From Xanthobacteraceae bacterium (lineage in GTDB: Bacteria; Pseudomonadota; Alphaproteobacteria; Rhizobiales; Xanthobacteraceae), in NCBI GenBank assembly GCA_019745775.1, contig JAIESR010000063.1, forward strand, positions 33,921 to 97,920: a stretch of DNA of 64,000 nt, in the 5' to 3' direction. Below the pieces are notes generated by a model. It saw only the letters and a list, made by a program, of their open reading frames with translations, was not told the DNA's origin and ran no database searches. Position numbers and translations under genes: made by a program. The first letter of the stretch is position 1; every line of letters begins with the position of its first letter. Of the stretch, positions 8,005 through 19,123 are shown in pieces.

Positions 8005-9113
8005 CAGGCCCTGCCCCACACCTCGCTGGCGGTTTCCACGATCATCCGGAACTTCGCCCATTGCTGGTCCTCGGCAAGAATATTGCCCTCCTCGGTCGAG
8101 GCGAAGCCGCATTGCGGCGACAGGCATAGCTGGTCGAGCGGCGCGAACTTGGTCGCCTCGTCGATCCGGCGCTTGATGTCGTCCTTCTTCTCGAGCGTGC
8201 CGCTCTTCGAGGTGACGAGACCGAGCACCACGCTCTTGTTGCCCTTTGGCAGGAACCGTAGCGGCTCGAAGCCGCCGGAGCGGTCGGTATCGTACTCAAG
8301 AAAATAGCCGTCGAAGTTCACGCCGCCGAGGAGCCGCTCGGCGACCGGCTCGTAGCCGCCTTCCGACACCCAGGTCGACTTGAAGTTGCCGCGGCAGACA
8401 TGCGTGGTGACGGTCATGTCGGCCGGCTTCGCCTTGAGCGCGGTGTTGATGACGTCCTGGTAGATCTGCGGCAGGTTGTCGGCCATCGGCATGCGCTGAC
8501 GCGCCGCCTCCATCTCCGCCGGCGAGCACAGATACGCCCACACCACGTCGTCGAACTGCAGATAGCGGCAGCCGGCGTCGTAGAACCCCTTCACCGCCTT
8601 CGCATAGGCGTCGCCGAGATCGGCGAAGAAATTGTCGATGTTGGCGTAGATGTTCTTCGGCAGGCCGTCCTTGGGCAGCCGGAAATGCATCACCGGCGGC
8701 GCCGGGATGCACATCTTGGGCGTCACCTTCGCCACCGATTTGAGGTAGCGGAAGTGGTCCAGCATCGGGTGATTGGAGAAACCGACCTTGCCGGTGATCT
8801 TGTAGCCTTCCGGCCGGGTCTCGACCCCGTGGAACTTGATGCCGTGCGGCAGGATCACCTTCTCGACGCCGTCGAGGCCCCAGAAGAAGTCCATGTGCCA
8901 CCAGGAGCGGCGATACTCGCCGTCGGTCGCGAGCTTGAGGCCGACCTCCTCCTGCCTGCGCACGATCTTCTCGATCTCGCGGTCCTCGACCGCTTTCAGC
9001 CCGGCCGCGTCGATCTCGCCCTTCTCGCGTTTGGTGCGCGCGGCGTGGATCGCGTCCGAACGTAGGATCGAGCCGACGTGGTCGGCGCGGTAGGGTGGCT
9101 TGGTACGTTCCAT
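8004..9113 (-). CDS. MetE C-domain-type methyltransferase-like protein (paralog 3)
   Basis: 369 aa and the first gene of the four-gene array. Shares the YRADHVGSILRS start, LATDGEYRRSWW, THVCRGN zinc motif and LSPQCGFAS with paralogs 1 and 2, but is clearly more diverged in the middle (for example WGLDGVEKVILPHG instead of the shorter loop). Conservation of all metal-site motifs in three copies suggests three working enzymes with different substrates rather than decaying duplicates. About 100 bp separate its start from the next gene upstream; no riboswitch-like structure is evident there. Confidence 0.85.
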   Translation of the reverse strand: MERTKPPYRADHVGSILRSDAIHAARTKREKGEIDAAGLKAVEDREIEKIVRRQEEVGLKLATDGEYRRSWWHMDFFWGLDGVEKVILPHGIKFHGVETRPEGYKITGKVGFSNHPMLDHFRYLKSVAKVTPKMCIPAPPVMHFRLPKDGLPKNIYANIDNFFADLGDAYAKAVKGFYDAGCRYLQFDDVVWAYLCSPAEMEAARQRMPMADNLPQIYQDVINTALKAKPADMTVTTHVCRGNFKSTWVSEGGYEPVAERLLGGVNFDGYFLEYDTDRSGGFEPLRFLPKGNKSVVLGLVTSKSGTLEKKDDIKRRIDEATKFAPLDQLCLSPQCGFASTEEGNILAEDQQWAKFRMIVETASEVWGRA

Positions 9114-9219
9114 GAGACGCTTCCTCCGTCAGGTCTTTGCCTTTCGGTAGCGCGGAACGCGGCGGGAGGAAAGTCGTCAATGGGACGGGGCGACAATGTG
9201 GGCCGCGGCCCATCAAGCG

Positions 9220-10203
9220 CTATTTCCGCCCCGCCTGGATCAGCCTCAACCGCGCGACCTGGGCGCATTCTTCCGAGACCTGGAAATAGCGCGCCACCGC
9301 GTCGGCCCCGATCTCGAATGGGTGCGGCTCACCCTCCCGGCGCGCCGCAATGGTCCTCATTTTCATGACCGCATTGTCGAACTCGGAATGGTTCGACATC
9401 AGCACGGTCGCCTTGGCGCTCGCCGCGGCCGCCGCCATCTTGCGCTGCGAAGCAATGTAGGTTTCGAAAGCGGGAACGGTGTTCACGAAGTTGAACGCCG
9501 TCCCGCCCGAATAGGCAACCGTCAGCGGTTTACCGCCGTCCTTGACCTCGAAAATCATCGACATCGTACCGGGCGTGTGGCCGGGCGTATGCACCAGCGT
9601 CACGCTCCCGTCGCCGAGGGTGATCTTCTGGCCGTCGGTGGCGACGATGTCCCGCACCGGTTTGCCTTGCGGGTACGCGTTCTGCATCTTGTCGAGGCCG
9701 TCCCAATCCGGCCCGCTGATGACGATACGGGACTTGAAGCGGTCCTGCATCAACCTCGCCCCGCCGACGTGGTCACGATGGCCGTGACTGATGATGACAT
9801 ACTTCACGCTGGCGGGATCGAGTCCGAGCTTCTTCAACCCACCGACAATCGCTTCCTCGGAATTGTAGTCGTAGAGCGTGTCGATCAGGATGATGCCCTC
9901 GCTCGTGGTCATGGCCCATGCCGAGTGAATGCGCGATCCGACGAAATAGAGATTGTCGAACACTTTTCCCGGCTCGGTGTACCACTGCGCACGCGGCGGC
10001 GGCGGCGGTGGCGCGACGTCGCGGCCAGGGCCGGTCTGCGGCGCGACGCAGAGGCGCACCAGCGTACCGGTAAAGTCGAACCCCGCCGCTTCCTTGGCCG
10101 CGGCCAGACGCGCCTCGACCGTATCGGCTGCGGGCTGCGCCGCCGCCTCCGCAACGCAAAGACCGGCCAAGATTGCGAGTGCAGCCTGGATCGTACGGGC
10201 CAT
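9220..10203 (-). CDS. Secreted metallo-beta-lactamase-fold hydrolase (B3-like)
   Basis: 327 aa with a likely signal peptide (MARTIQAALAILAGLCVAEAAAQ), so probably periplasmic. The zinc site HGHRDH (HxHxDH) is in VIISHGHRDHVGGARL near residue 145, and a second His in HTPGHTPGTMS. Organisation and motifs resemble subclass-B3 enzymes such as L1, but many B3-like proteins are not beta-lactamases. The start at 10203 is chosen because the signal peptide begins there; the frame extends ~46 codons further without one. It lies downstream of ligC, after a terminator, and may be separately expressed. Confidence 0.85.
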   Translation of the reverse strand: MARTIQAALAILAGLCVAEAAAQPAADTVEARLAAAKEAAGFDFTGTLVRLCVAPQTGPGRDVAPPPPPPRAQWYTEPGKVFDNLYFVGSRIHSAWAMTTSEGIILIDTLYDYNSEEAIVGGLKKLGLDPASVKYVIISHGHRDHVGGARLMQDRFKSRIVISGPDWDGLDKMQNAYPQGKPVRDIVATDGQKITLGDGSVTLVHTPGHTPGTMSMIFEVKDGGKPLTVAYSGGTAFNFVNTVPAFETYIASQRKMAAAAASAKATVLMSNHSEFDNAVMKMRTIAARREGEPHPFEIGADAVARYFQVSEECAQVARLRLIQAGRK

Positions 10204-10330
10204 ATTTCGCTCCCTGCGAGATCGCCGCGCTGATGCGCTTCTTGTTCGGGAGCAGATGTTTGGATTTTTTTCGCTTTCCCGCAAGGCCAAAGCGACACGG
10301 GCCGCCGGCTTTGCGTGCGTCATGCGACCC

Positions 10331-10358
10331 GCAAAAAGCAAGCCGGGTCGACCCGGCT
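10331..10358 (-). terminator. Intrinsic terminator after ligABC
   Basis: Read on the minus strand, the perfect palindrome AGCCGGGTCGACCCGGCT (10341-10358) is followed directly by TGCTTTTTGC. It lies 37 bp past the ligC stop and before the metallo-hydrolase start, so it should end the ligA-ligB-ligC transcript. Confidence 0.75.
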
Positions 10359-10394
10359 CGCTTGCAGCGATACCTGTGCGCCGTGTGAACGGAG

Positions 10395-11351
10395 CTAAGC
10401 GTGCGCCTTGCGCTGCGGGTCGATGATCTTCTCCAGCCTGCCGAGCACGTGCATGCAGGGCAGGAGTTGCTGAAGACTCGCGTTCGGCTCGCGCTTCTCC
10501 TTGATGGCGGCGATGAACTCGCGGTCCTCGAGCTCGATGCCGTCCATCGAGACGTCAACCTTCGACACGTCGATCTTGTTGTCCTTGCCGTCGGAGAGGT
10601 CGTCGTAGAACGCCTTGAAGGTACCGTTGTCGCAGATGTAGCGGAAGAACGAGCCGAGCGGGCCGTCATTGTTGAACGACAGCGACAGCGTCAGCATCGC
10701 GCCGGACGGCGTCTTCGCCACGATGCCCATATCCATCGCAATGTTGAGCTGCGGATGGATCGGACCCTGCACGGCGTAGCAATCCGAGATGGTCTCGCCG
10801 GCCTGGTACTGGAACAGATCGATGGTGTGGGCGGCGTGGTGCCAGAGCAGATGATCGGTCCAGCTGCGCGGATTGCCCGACGCGTTGATGTTCTTCCGGC
10901 GGAAGAAATAGGTCTGCACGTCCATCTGCTGGATCTTCAGCTCGCCGGCCTTGATCTTCTTGTGGACGTATTGATGGCTCGGGTTGAAGCGGCGCACATG
11001 GCCGCCCATCGCCGTGACCCCGGTTTCCTTGGCGATCTTCACCAGCGCCTCGGCGTCCTCCACCGAGTCGGTGACCGGAATCTCGACCAGCACATGCTTG
11101 CCGGCGCGCATCACCTGCTCGCCCTGGCGGAAGTGCATCTTGGTCGGCGTGGTGAGGATCACCGCGTCGGCGCGCTTGATGCCTTCGGAGAGATCGCCGG
11201 TGTAGTGCGGAATGCCGTATTTCTTGGCGACCTCGGCGGTGGCGTCCTGATTGCCGCCCACCAGCGAAGTCACCTCGACGCCCTGAATGCGCTTGAGCGC
11301 ATCGAGATGCTTCTGACCGAAGGCACCCTGCCCGGCAACGCAAATCTTCAT
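10395..11351 (-). CDS. ligC: LigC: 4-carboxy-2-hydroxymuconate-6-semialdehyde dehydrogenase
   Basis: 318 aa Gfo/Idh/MocA-family oxidoreductase. The N-terminus has a Rossmann GQGAFGQKHLD motif and the middle carries HVRRFNPSHQYVHKKI, TYFFRRKN and WTDHLLWHHAAHT, blocks I recognise as diagnostic of LigC. It oxidises the product of protocatechuate 4,5-cleavage, as its hemiacetal, to 2-pyrone-4,6-dicarboxylate with NADP. It starts 2 bp after the ligB stop, forming ligA-ligB-ligC. The frame runs open into ligB, but homology begins at the ATG at 11351. Confidence 0.95.
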   Translation of the reverse strand: MKICVAGQGAFGQKHLDALKRIQGVEVTSLVGGNQDATAEVAKKYGIPHYTGDLSEGIKRADAVILTTPTKMHFRQGEQVMRAGKHVLVEIPVTDSVEDAEALVKIAKETGVTAMGGHVRRFNPSHQYVHKKIKAGELKIQQMDVQTYFFRRKNINASGNPRSWTDHLLWHHAAHTIDLFQYQAGETISDCYAVQGPIHPQLNIAMDMGIVAKTPSGAMLTLSLSFNNDGPLGSFFRYICDNGTFKAFYDDLSDGKDNKIDVSKVDVSMDGIELEDREFIAAIKEKREPNASLQQLLPCMHVLGRLEKIIDPQRKAHA

Positions 11352-11353
11352 CG

Positions 11354-12815
<1,462 letters not shown>

Positions 12816-12860
12816 CGGCTCAGCTCCATCCACGCCAGAACGGCTTGATTTGCCCTGACA

Positions 12861-12890
12861 TATATAGCCCGGCGGACCAATGCAATGTAA
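12861..12890 (-). promoter_or_regulatory. Candidate promoter of ligABC
   Basis: On the minus strand TTACAT (12890-12885) and TATATA (12866-12861) are separated by 18 bp, 46 bp before the ligA ATG. It is the only AT-rich -10-like element in the otherwise GC-rich gap. No regulator gene (LysR, IclR or MarR type) lies next to it. Confidence 0.45.
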
Positions 12891-12911
12891 GTCGCGCTGA
12901 GGCCGCAGCCC

Positions 12912-13346
12912 TCAAGCCCGCAGCGAAGCCCATAAGAACAGTACCGTTGCAAGCAAACCAATGGCGCTGCGCACTGCGTGCAGCCGACCCCACTTTTCGA
13001 TCAGCGCCCGCACCTGCACGCCGGCGTCAGCGGGTTCGATTGCCAGCAATTGATTGTTGGTCGGCATGATGACCAGCAAAGTGTAAGGCCAGGCCGAGAT
13101 CATGACGATGGCGCCAACGAGCCAGCGCCAGTCGCCCATCTGCCACCAGGCCGCAAACCCCAAGCAGGCGCCGATGAGGGCCAGCGGCGCCTGCATGGCG
13201 AAGCCGTGCTTATAGGAGGGCTTCCACTCGGTCAGCAGCGCGCGCTCATCGAGCAGAAGCCGCGCCGGCTGTTCGCATAGATTGATGTAGAGGGCGGCGC
13301 CGGCGAAGATTGCAGCGGTAACCAATGCGAGTTGTCCGGCGAACAT
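12912..13346 (-). CDS. DUF1772-type membrane protein
   Basis: 144 aa with four hydrophobic segments (residues ~5-22, ~52-70, ~73-93 and ~122-142). The EQPARLL motif after the first helix and the LLVIMPTNNQL segment match the DUF1772 family, whose members include anthrone-oxygenase-like proteins and many uncharacterised inner-membrane proteins. It lies between ligA and ligI on the same strand, so a role linked to aromatic breakdown is possible but not shown. Confidence 0.75.
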   Translation of the reverse strand: MFAGQLALVTAAIFAGAALYINLCEQPARLLLDERALLTEWKPSYKHGFAMQAPLALIGACLGFAAWWQMGDWRWLVGAIVMISAWPYTLLVIMPTNNQLLAIEPADAGVQVRALIEKWGRLHAVRSAIGLLATVLFLWASLRA

Positions 13347-13397
13347 GGCGTGCTCCTTACCGCAAGTGGGGTAGGAACTTCAAATCGCCCGCCCTTG

Positions 13398-14288
13398 TCA
13401 ACGCCAATAGAGCCGCATCGGATTGCCAACGAGAAGCTTTTCTTGCAATTCCGCGGTGGTTGCGATCTTCGGGATCATGTCGACGATGACGCCGTCGTCG
13501 GGCGCCTCCTTCGGCATGTTCGGATGCGGCCAGTCGGTGCCCCAGATCACGCGGTCGGGGAAACGGTCGACGATCGCCTTGGCGAACGGCACCACGTCGT
13601 CATAGGGCGGTCCCGCGACCGTGAAGCGCTCCGGGCAGGTCACTTTGGTGATCCAGTTCTTGTTGGCGTCGAGCGCCTTCAGCCAGTTCTGGAAGTGCTT
13701 GCCGTTCACGCCTTCTTTGACGTTCGGGCAGGCCATGTGGTCGAACACCAGCGTGGTCGGCAGCGACTCCAGAAACGCGCCCATCTCGTCGAGATCGGCG
13801 TGCTCGAAATAGATCACGATGTGCCAGCCCATCGTCGCGATGCGCGCTGCGATGCGCTGCATCACGTCCTTGGGCGTGGAATCGACCAGCCGCTTGATGA
13901 AGTTGAAGCGCACGCCCCTGACGCCGGCGCGGTCGAGCTCGCGCAGTTCGTGATCGGTGATCTCCTCGCCGACGAAGGCGATGCCTTTCGCCTTGCCGTT
14001 GGAATGGACGAGGGCATCGACCAGCGCGCGGTTGTCGGTGTCGTGGCAGGTCGCCTGCACGATGACGTTCTTGTCGAAGCCGAGGAAGTCGCGTAACGCG
14101 AACAGCTTCTCCTTCGGCGCGTCGCAGGGCGTGTATTTCCGCTTTGGCGCGAATGGAAACACCGCCTCGGGACCGAACACGTGGCAATGGGTGTCGACCG
14201 CGCCCGCCGGCGGCTGGTATTTCGGCTTCGACGGATTGGGGTGGAACGGGATGTAACCGGCACTCATCGGCACAGGGAGTCTCTCCAT
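13398..14288 (-). CDS. ligI: LigI: 2-pyrone-4,6-dicarboxylate hydrolase
   Basis: 296 aa amidohydrolase-fold protein. Begins (after a short leader) with PPAGAVDTHCHVFGP, then FALRDFLGFDKNVIVQATCH, VRFNFIKRLVD, HIVIYFE and ends with WGTDWPHPNMP (catalytic Asp), all blocks shared with LigI. It opens the lactone PDC made by LigABC to 4-oxalomesaconate; unlike most of the superfamily it needs no metal. It is on the same strand as ligABC but separated by the DUF1772 gene. Either ATG at 14288 or the one at 14267 could start it. Confidence 0.94.
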   Translation of the reverse strand: MERLPVPMSAGYIPFHPNPSKPKYQPPAGAVDTHCHVFGPEAVFPFAPKRKYTPCDAPKEKLFALRDFLGFDKNVIVQATCHDTDNRALVDALVHSNGKAKGIAFVGEEITDHELRELDRAGVRGVRFNFIKRLVDSTPKDVMQRIAARIATMGWHIVIYFEHADLDEMGAFLESLPTTLVFDHMACPNVKEGVNGKHFQNWLKALDANKNWITKVTCPERFTVAGPPYDDVVPFAKAIVDRFPDRVIWGTDWPHPNMPKEAPDDGVIVDMIPKIATTAELQEKLLVGNPMRLYWR

Positions 14289-14397
14289 CGGTCTCGCGGG
14301 GCGGGCATCGAATCGCTGGCGCTTGATGGAACAATGCGCCGCGGTTCGTCAAATCATCCGAAAGTCGCGGAATCTATAATTGTTCCGGAGTTTTCCT

Positions 14398-15603
<1,206 letters not shown>

Positions 15604-15712
15604 TTTTGTGTCCTTACTCTAATCTTCGCGATGATCGAATCGCCGCGGCGAACTCGGTCGGCTCCGAGCGCGCGGCAACGCTGGCACTCTTAACCTCGAA
15701 TCCAATACGGCC

Positions 15713-16486
15713 TCACGCCACCGCGCCATGGGCGCGCTTCGTACGGGCGTGCAACTCACGCAGCACCGTCAACTCGTCAGCGGTCGGCGGCTTGGTCTCC
15801 ACCACGTGGGCGGCGTAGCGCACGGTCCAGCCGGTGTTGTCGTTGATCTCCTCGCGGCTGATGCCGGGATGGATCGATGTCACGGTCATCTCTTTGGTCT
15901 GCGGGTCAGGCTCGAAGACACAGAGGTCGGTGACGAGCTTGGTCGGGCCCTTGGTCTTGAGGCCGAGCCGCGCGCGGTGATCGCCGCCCTCGCCGTGGCC
16001 CATCGAGGTGACGAAATCGATCTTGGCCGCGAAGCTCCGCTTCGACTGCGCCATGATGATGAAGATCTCGCCGCAGGCCGACGCGATCTCCGGCGCGCCG
16101 CCGCCGCCCGGCAGCCGCACCTTCGGCTTGTCGTAAGGACCGACCACCGTGGTGTTGAGGTTGGCGAAACGGTCGATCTGTGCGCCGCCGAGGAAGCCGA
16201 CGGTCACGCGGCCGCCCTGCAACCAGTAGCGGAACATCTCCGGCACCGACACCGTGGTGAGCGCGGTCGAGCAAAGCTCACCATCACCGATCGACAGCGG
16301 CAGCACGTCGGGCTTGGTGGCGATCGTGCCCGACTCGTAGATCAGCGTGATGCCCGGCGCATGCGTGAGCCGCGCGACGTTCGAGGCCGCCGACGGCATG
16401 CCGATGCCGACGAAGCAGACGTCCGCGTTGCGAAGCGCCCGCGCCGCGGCGATCGTCATCATCTCGTTGGGCTTGTAGTCGGCCAT
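15713..16486 (-). CDS. catJ: 3-oxoadipate CoA-transferase subunit B (CatJ-type)
   Basis: 257 aa, the size of CatJ rather than the shorter PcaJ. Motifs include YKPNEMMTIAAARAL, LIYESGTIATKPDVLPLS (with the likely catalytic Glu), FRYWLQGGRVTVGFLGGAQ and GAPEIASACGE. With CatI it transfers CoA from succinyl-CoA to 3-oxoadipate. It starts 2 bp after the catI stop; the in-frame extension to 16609 lies inside catI and is not used. A glutaconate-type CoA-transferase is the main alternative, but the adjoining pcaF favours 3-oxoadipate. Confidence 0.9.
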   Translation of the reverse strand: MADYKPNEMMTIAAARALRNADVCFVGIGMPSAASNVARLTHAPGITLIYESGTIATKPDVLPLSIGDGELCSTALTTVSVPEMFRYWLQGGRVTVGFLGGAQIDRFANLNTTVVGPYDKPKVRLPGGGGAPEIASACGEIFIIMAQSKRSFAAKIDFVTSMGHGEGGDHRARLGLKTKGPTKLVTDLCVFEPDPQTKEMTVTSIHPGISREEINDNTGWTVRYAAHVVETKPPTADELTVLRELHARTKRAHGAVA

Positions 16487-16488
16487 TC

Positions 16489-17349
16489 TCACGCGGCCTT
16501 CGCGTTGAGACGGCGCATGTGCGCGGCGAAGGCTTCCGGCCCCTGCTCGAGCACGTTCGCCTTCATCCAGGCGAGGAAGGTCTCGCGCTCGCGCGCGACC
16601 TTGTCCCACGTGATGTAGAAGGCGTTGTCGCGCTTGTAATAGCCCTGCGCATAGGAGGGATAGGCGCCGCCCGGCACGGTGGCGATCGCGCCGACGGTCC
16701 AGTGCGGCAGGATCACCGCGTTGAGATTGCGCTCGCCGAAATCGTCGACCACCTCCTCGACCGTCACGATCGAGCGCTTGGCGGCGAGCACGGCCTCCTT
16801 CTGCACGCCGACGATGCCTTCGAGCATGACATTGCCTTCACGGTCGGCGCGCAGCGCATGGATGATCGCCACGTCGGGCCGGTGGGACGGCACCGCGGCA
16901 AGCTGCTCTCCGGTGAACGGACAGGTGATGGATTTGATCTTCGGATTGACCTTCGGCAGGTCGACGCCGATGTAGCCGCGGAAGATCGCGAGCGGCAGTC
17001 CGGCGGCGCCCGCCTCGTAGGCGTTGGCCATCGCGGCGTGCGAATGCTCCTCGATCGCGAGCGGCTGCGGCCAATCGTTCTCCACCGCGTCGCGGAAGCG
17101 GTGCAGCGAACCGACGCCGGGATTGCCGCCCCAGGAGAACACGACCTTGGCCACGCAGCCCATGCCGATGAACTGGTCGTAGATCAGGTCCGGGGTCATG
17201 CGGATAAGCGTGAGACGCTTGCGCTGCTGGCGGATGATCTCGTGGCCGGCGGCATGGGGGATCAGGTGGGTGAACCCCTCCATCGCCACGGTGTCGCCGT
17301 CCCGCACGTTCGACTGCACGGCCTCGGCAAGCGACAGAAAACGCGCCAT
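16489..17349 (-). CDS. catI: 3-oxoadipate CoA-transferase subunit A (CatI-type)
   Basis: 286 aa. Reads MEGFTHLIPHAAGHEIIRQ, IRMTPDLIYDQFIGMG, FSWGGNPGVGSLHRFRDAVE and CPFTGEQLAAVPSHRPDV, a run of blocks matching CatI of the beta-ketoadipate pathway. First gene of catI-catJ-pcaF. A family-1 palindromic repeat lies ~65 bp upstream of its start, between it and the divergent thioesterase gene. No ring-cleavage genes for the 3-oxoadipate route are in the window, so the upstream steps must be encoded elsewhere. Confidence 0.9.
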   Translation of the reverse strand: MARFLSLAEAVQSNVRDGDTVAMEGFTHLIPHAAGHEIIRQQRKRLTLIRMTPDLIYDQFIGMGCVAKVVFSWGGNPGVGSLHRFRDAVENDWPQPLAIEEHSHAAMANAYEAGAAGLPLAIFRGYIGVDLPKVNPKIKSITCPFTGEQLAAVPSHRPDVAIIHALRADREGNVMLEGIVGVQKEAVLAAKRSIVTVEEVVDDFGERNLNAVILPHWTVGAIATVPGGAYPSYAQGYYKRDNAFYITWDKVARERETFLAWMKANVLEQGPEAFAAHMRRLNAKAA

Positions 17350-17413
17350 CGGAAAAGTCCCATTGACTGCGGCTATTTACGGGGGAAGCCGTCGCAGGGT
17401 CAATTGTTGATCC

Positions 17414-17496
17414 GTCATGCCCGGCCTTGTGCCGGGCATCCACGTCTTGCTACCTGAGATGAAGACGTGGAGGGCCGGGACGAGCCCGGCCATGAC
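17414..17496. repeat. Rhizobial palindromic repeat, family 1 (copy C)
   Basis: Arms GTCATGCCCGGCCTTGTGCC and GGGCCGGGACGAGCCCGGC with terminal CATGAC. It sits between divergent genes catI and the thioesterase, and its frame is open into the thioesterase, so a start at 17417 would translate the repeat into a spurious MPGLVPGIH-type leader. Confidence 0.85.
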
Positions 17497-17515
17497 GAGC
17501 ACAAGGCCCGCGAGC

Positions 17516-17944
17516 ATGTTCAGCATCCGCCGCACGGTTCGCATCGAATGGGGCGATTGCGATCCCGCCGGCATCGTCTTCTATCCGCGCTATTTCGCCA
17601 TGTTCAACCACTCGACCGAACTCCTGATCGAGGGGGCGCTGGGCGTCAAGAAAGTCACCCTCAACCAGCAGCACGGTCTTGGCGGGTTTCCGGCGGTGGC
17701 GACGGAGGCGCGCTTCCTGCTTCCGACCCGCTACGGCGACGATGTCGAGATCGCGTCGGCGTTCACCCGGATCGGCCGTTCGAGCTTCGCCATCCAGCAC
17801 AAGCTCAAGCTCGGCGGCGCGCTGGCGGTGGAAGGCAACGAGACGCGCTGCTGGGTGACGCTCGATCCGACGCGTCCGGGAAGCCTCCGTGCGCAGCCGC
17901 TGCCGGACGATGTCGTAGCGAAATTCAAAGCTACTGCGGCTTGA
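17516..17944 (+). CDS. Hot-dog acyl-CoA thioesterase (4-hydroxybenzoyl-CoA thioesterase type)
   Basis: 142 aa from the ATG at 17516. Contains RIEWGDCDPAGIVFYPRYF with the catalytic Asp of the 4-hydroxybenzoyl-CoA thioesterase/YbgC group, and a beta strand EARFLLPTRYGDDVEI. It should hydrolyse a (possibly aromatic) acyl-CoA. The earlier in-frame ATGs at 17417 and 17492 fall in or at the edge of a palindromic repeat and are rejected as starts. Its stop overlaps the convergent TTT-receptor gene by 14 bp. Location beside catI hints at aromatic acyl-CoA, but this is inference. Confidence 0.85.
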   Translation: MFSIRRTVRIEWGDCDPAGIVFYPRYFAMFNHSTELLIEGALGVKKVTLNQQHGLGGFPAVATEARFLLPTRYGDDVEIASAFTRIGRSSFAIQHKLKLGGALAVEGNETRCWVTLDPTRPGSLRAQPLPDDVVAKFKATAA

Positions 17945-18902
17945 TCCCGAGCCGCTTCACGATCGCGCCGAGCTTGGCGCTCTGCTCGTCCATCGATTTC
18001 CTGAAGTCGGCGCCGGTGCCGGGGCTGACCACCTGACCGGTGGCGGTGAGCCGCGCCGTGATCGCGGGATCGGAGACCGCTTCCTTGACATCTGCCGCGA
18101 TCTGGTCGCGCACCGCCGCCGGCATGTTGCGCGGGCCGAACAGGCCGATGAGGCCGTCGAACGTCATCTCCGGGAAGCCCGCCTCCGCCACCGTCGGCGT
18201 ATCCTTCTGGGTCGGCGCGCGCTGGCCGTTGGTGATCGCGATCAGCTTGACCCGGCCGGACTGGATGTGCGGCTGCACGATCGCGAGCGCGCCGACATAG
18301 GCCTGGATGCGGCCTTCGCTGACGTCGGTGATCGGCCCCACCACGTCGCGGTAGGGCACGCGCGTGATGTCGAGGCCGGCGTTCTTGAAATAACCGTCGA
18401 AGATCACATCGGTCATGCCGGTGGCGGTCGAATAGTTCAGCTTGCCGGGCTGCGCCTTCACCTGCGCGACGAAATCCTTCACGGTGTCGATCTTCAGCGA
18501 CGGCGTGACGACAAACCCGACCAGCGTATTCGAGACGCGCGCAATCGGCCCGAGATCGTTCGGATCGTACGGCATCTTCGCCATCAGGAACGGATGCGCC
18601 GTGAACGACGAAGTCGGTGTATAGAGCAGCACGTGATCGTCCTTGGCGCCGATCATGGCGGTGATCGCGATGACGGCGTCGCCACCGGGCCGGTTCTCCA
18701 CGACGACGGGCTGCTTCCATTTCGCGGTGAGCTTGTCGGCGATCAGGCGGGCGGCGATATCGGCGCCGCTGCCCGGCCCGAGCGACACAATGAAGCGGAC
18801 CGGCCGCTCCGGCCAGCTTTGGGCGTATGCCCGGGGTGTGAGGAGGGCCGAGACCACAAGGCCGGTCGCGAGCGCGCAGAATGCCTTGCCAAGCCGATGC
18901 AT
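17931..18902 (-). CDS. Tripartite tricarboxylate (Bug/TctC) binding protein 1
   Basis: 323 aa periplasmic solute receptor with a signal peptide (LVVSALLTPRAYAQS) then WPERPVRFIVSLGPGSGAD, the standard Bug/TctC opening, and VVENRPGGDAV about 35 residues later. These bind carboxylates and normally deliver them to a TctA-TctB membrane complex; none is encoded in the window. A possible ligand is an aromatic acid or ring-cleavage product, given the neighbours, but nothing in the sequence proves it. Confidence 0.93.
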   Translation of the reverse strand: MHRLGKAFCALATGLVVSALLTPRAYAQSWPERPVRFIVSLGPGSGADIAARLIADKLTAKWKQPVVVENRPGGDAVIAITAMIGAKDDHVLLYTPTSSFTAHPFLMAKMPYDPNDLGPIARVSNTLVGFVVTPSLKIDTVKDFVAQVKAQPGKLNYSTATGMTDVIFDGYFKNAGLDITRVPYRDVVGPITDVSEGRIQAYVGALAIVQPHIQSGRVKLIAITNGQRAPTQKDTPTVAEAGFPEMTFDGLIGLFGPRNMPAAVRDQIAADVKEAVSDPAITARLTATGQVVSPGTGADFRKSMDEQSAKLGAIVKRLGIKPQ

Positions 18903-19123
18903 GGTAGCTCCCTGAATTCGGTATGCGGCGCAAACTAGCGCAGCCCAACGCCCGGCAAAAGGCGCGCTGCGCGGCAGGGTTACTGAGCCCGCCGATGGCC
19001 CACCTATGATGGACAGGGACCGCCCGACAAGCTAACAAACGCGCGACCTACCGCCGCGCTTCCCGGCACGGCTCAATCGAGACGAGCGGCTCAAGCCGAC
19101 GCCAAAACCCGGAGCATCGCCCC

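Noticed and set aside
9114..9219. Possible SAM or cobalamin riboswitch before the MetE-like operon
   Set aside because: The 106-bp gap shows no conserved riboswitch core or stable multi-stem fold that I can recognise.
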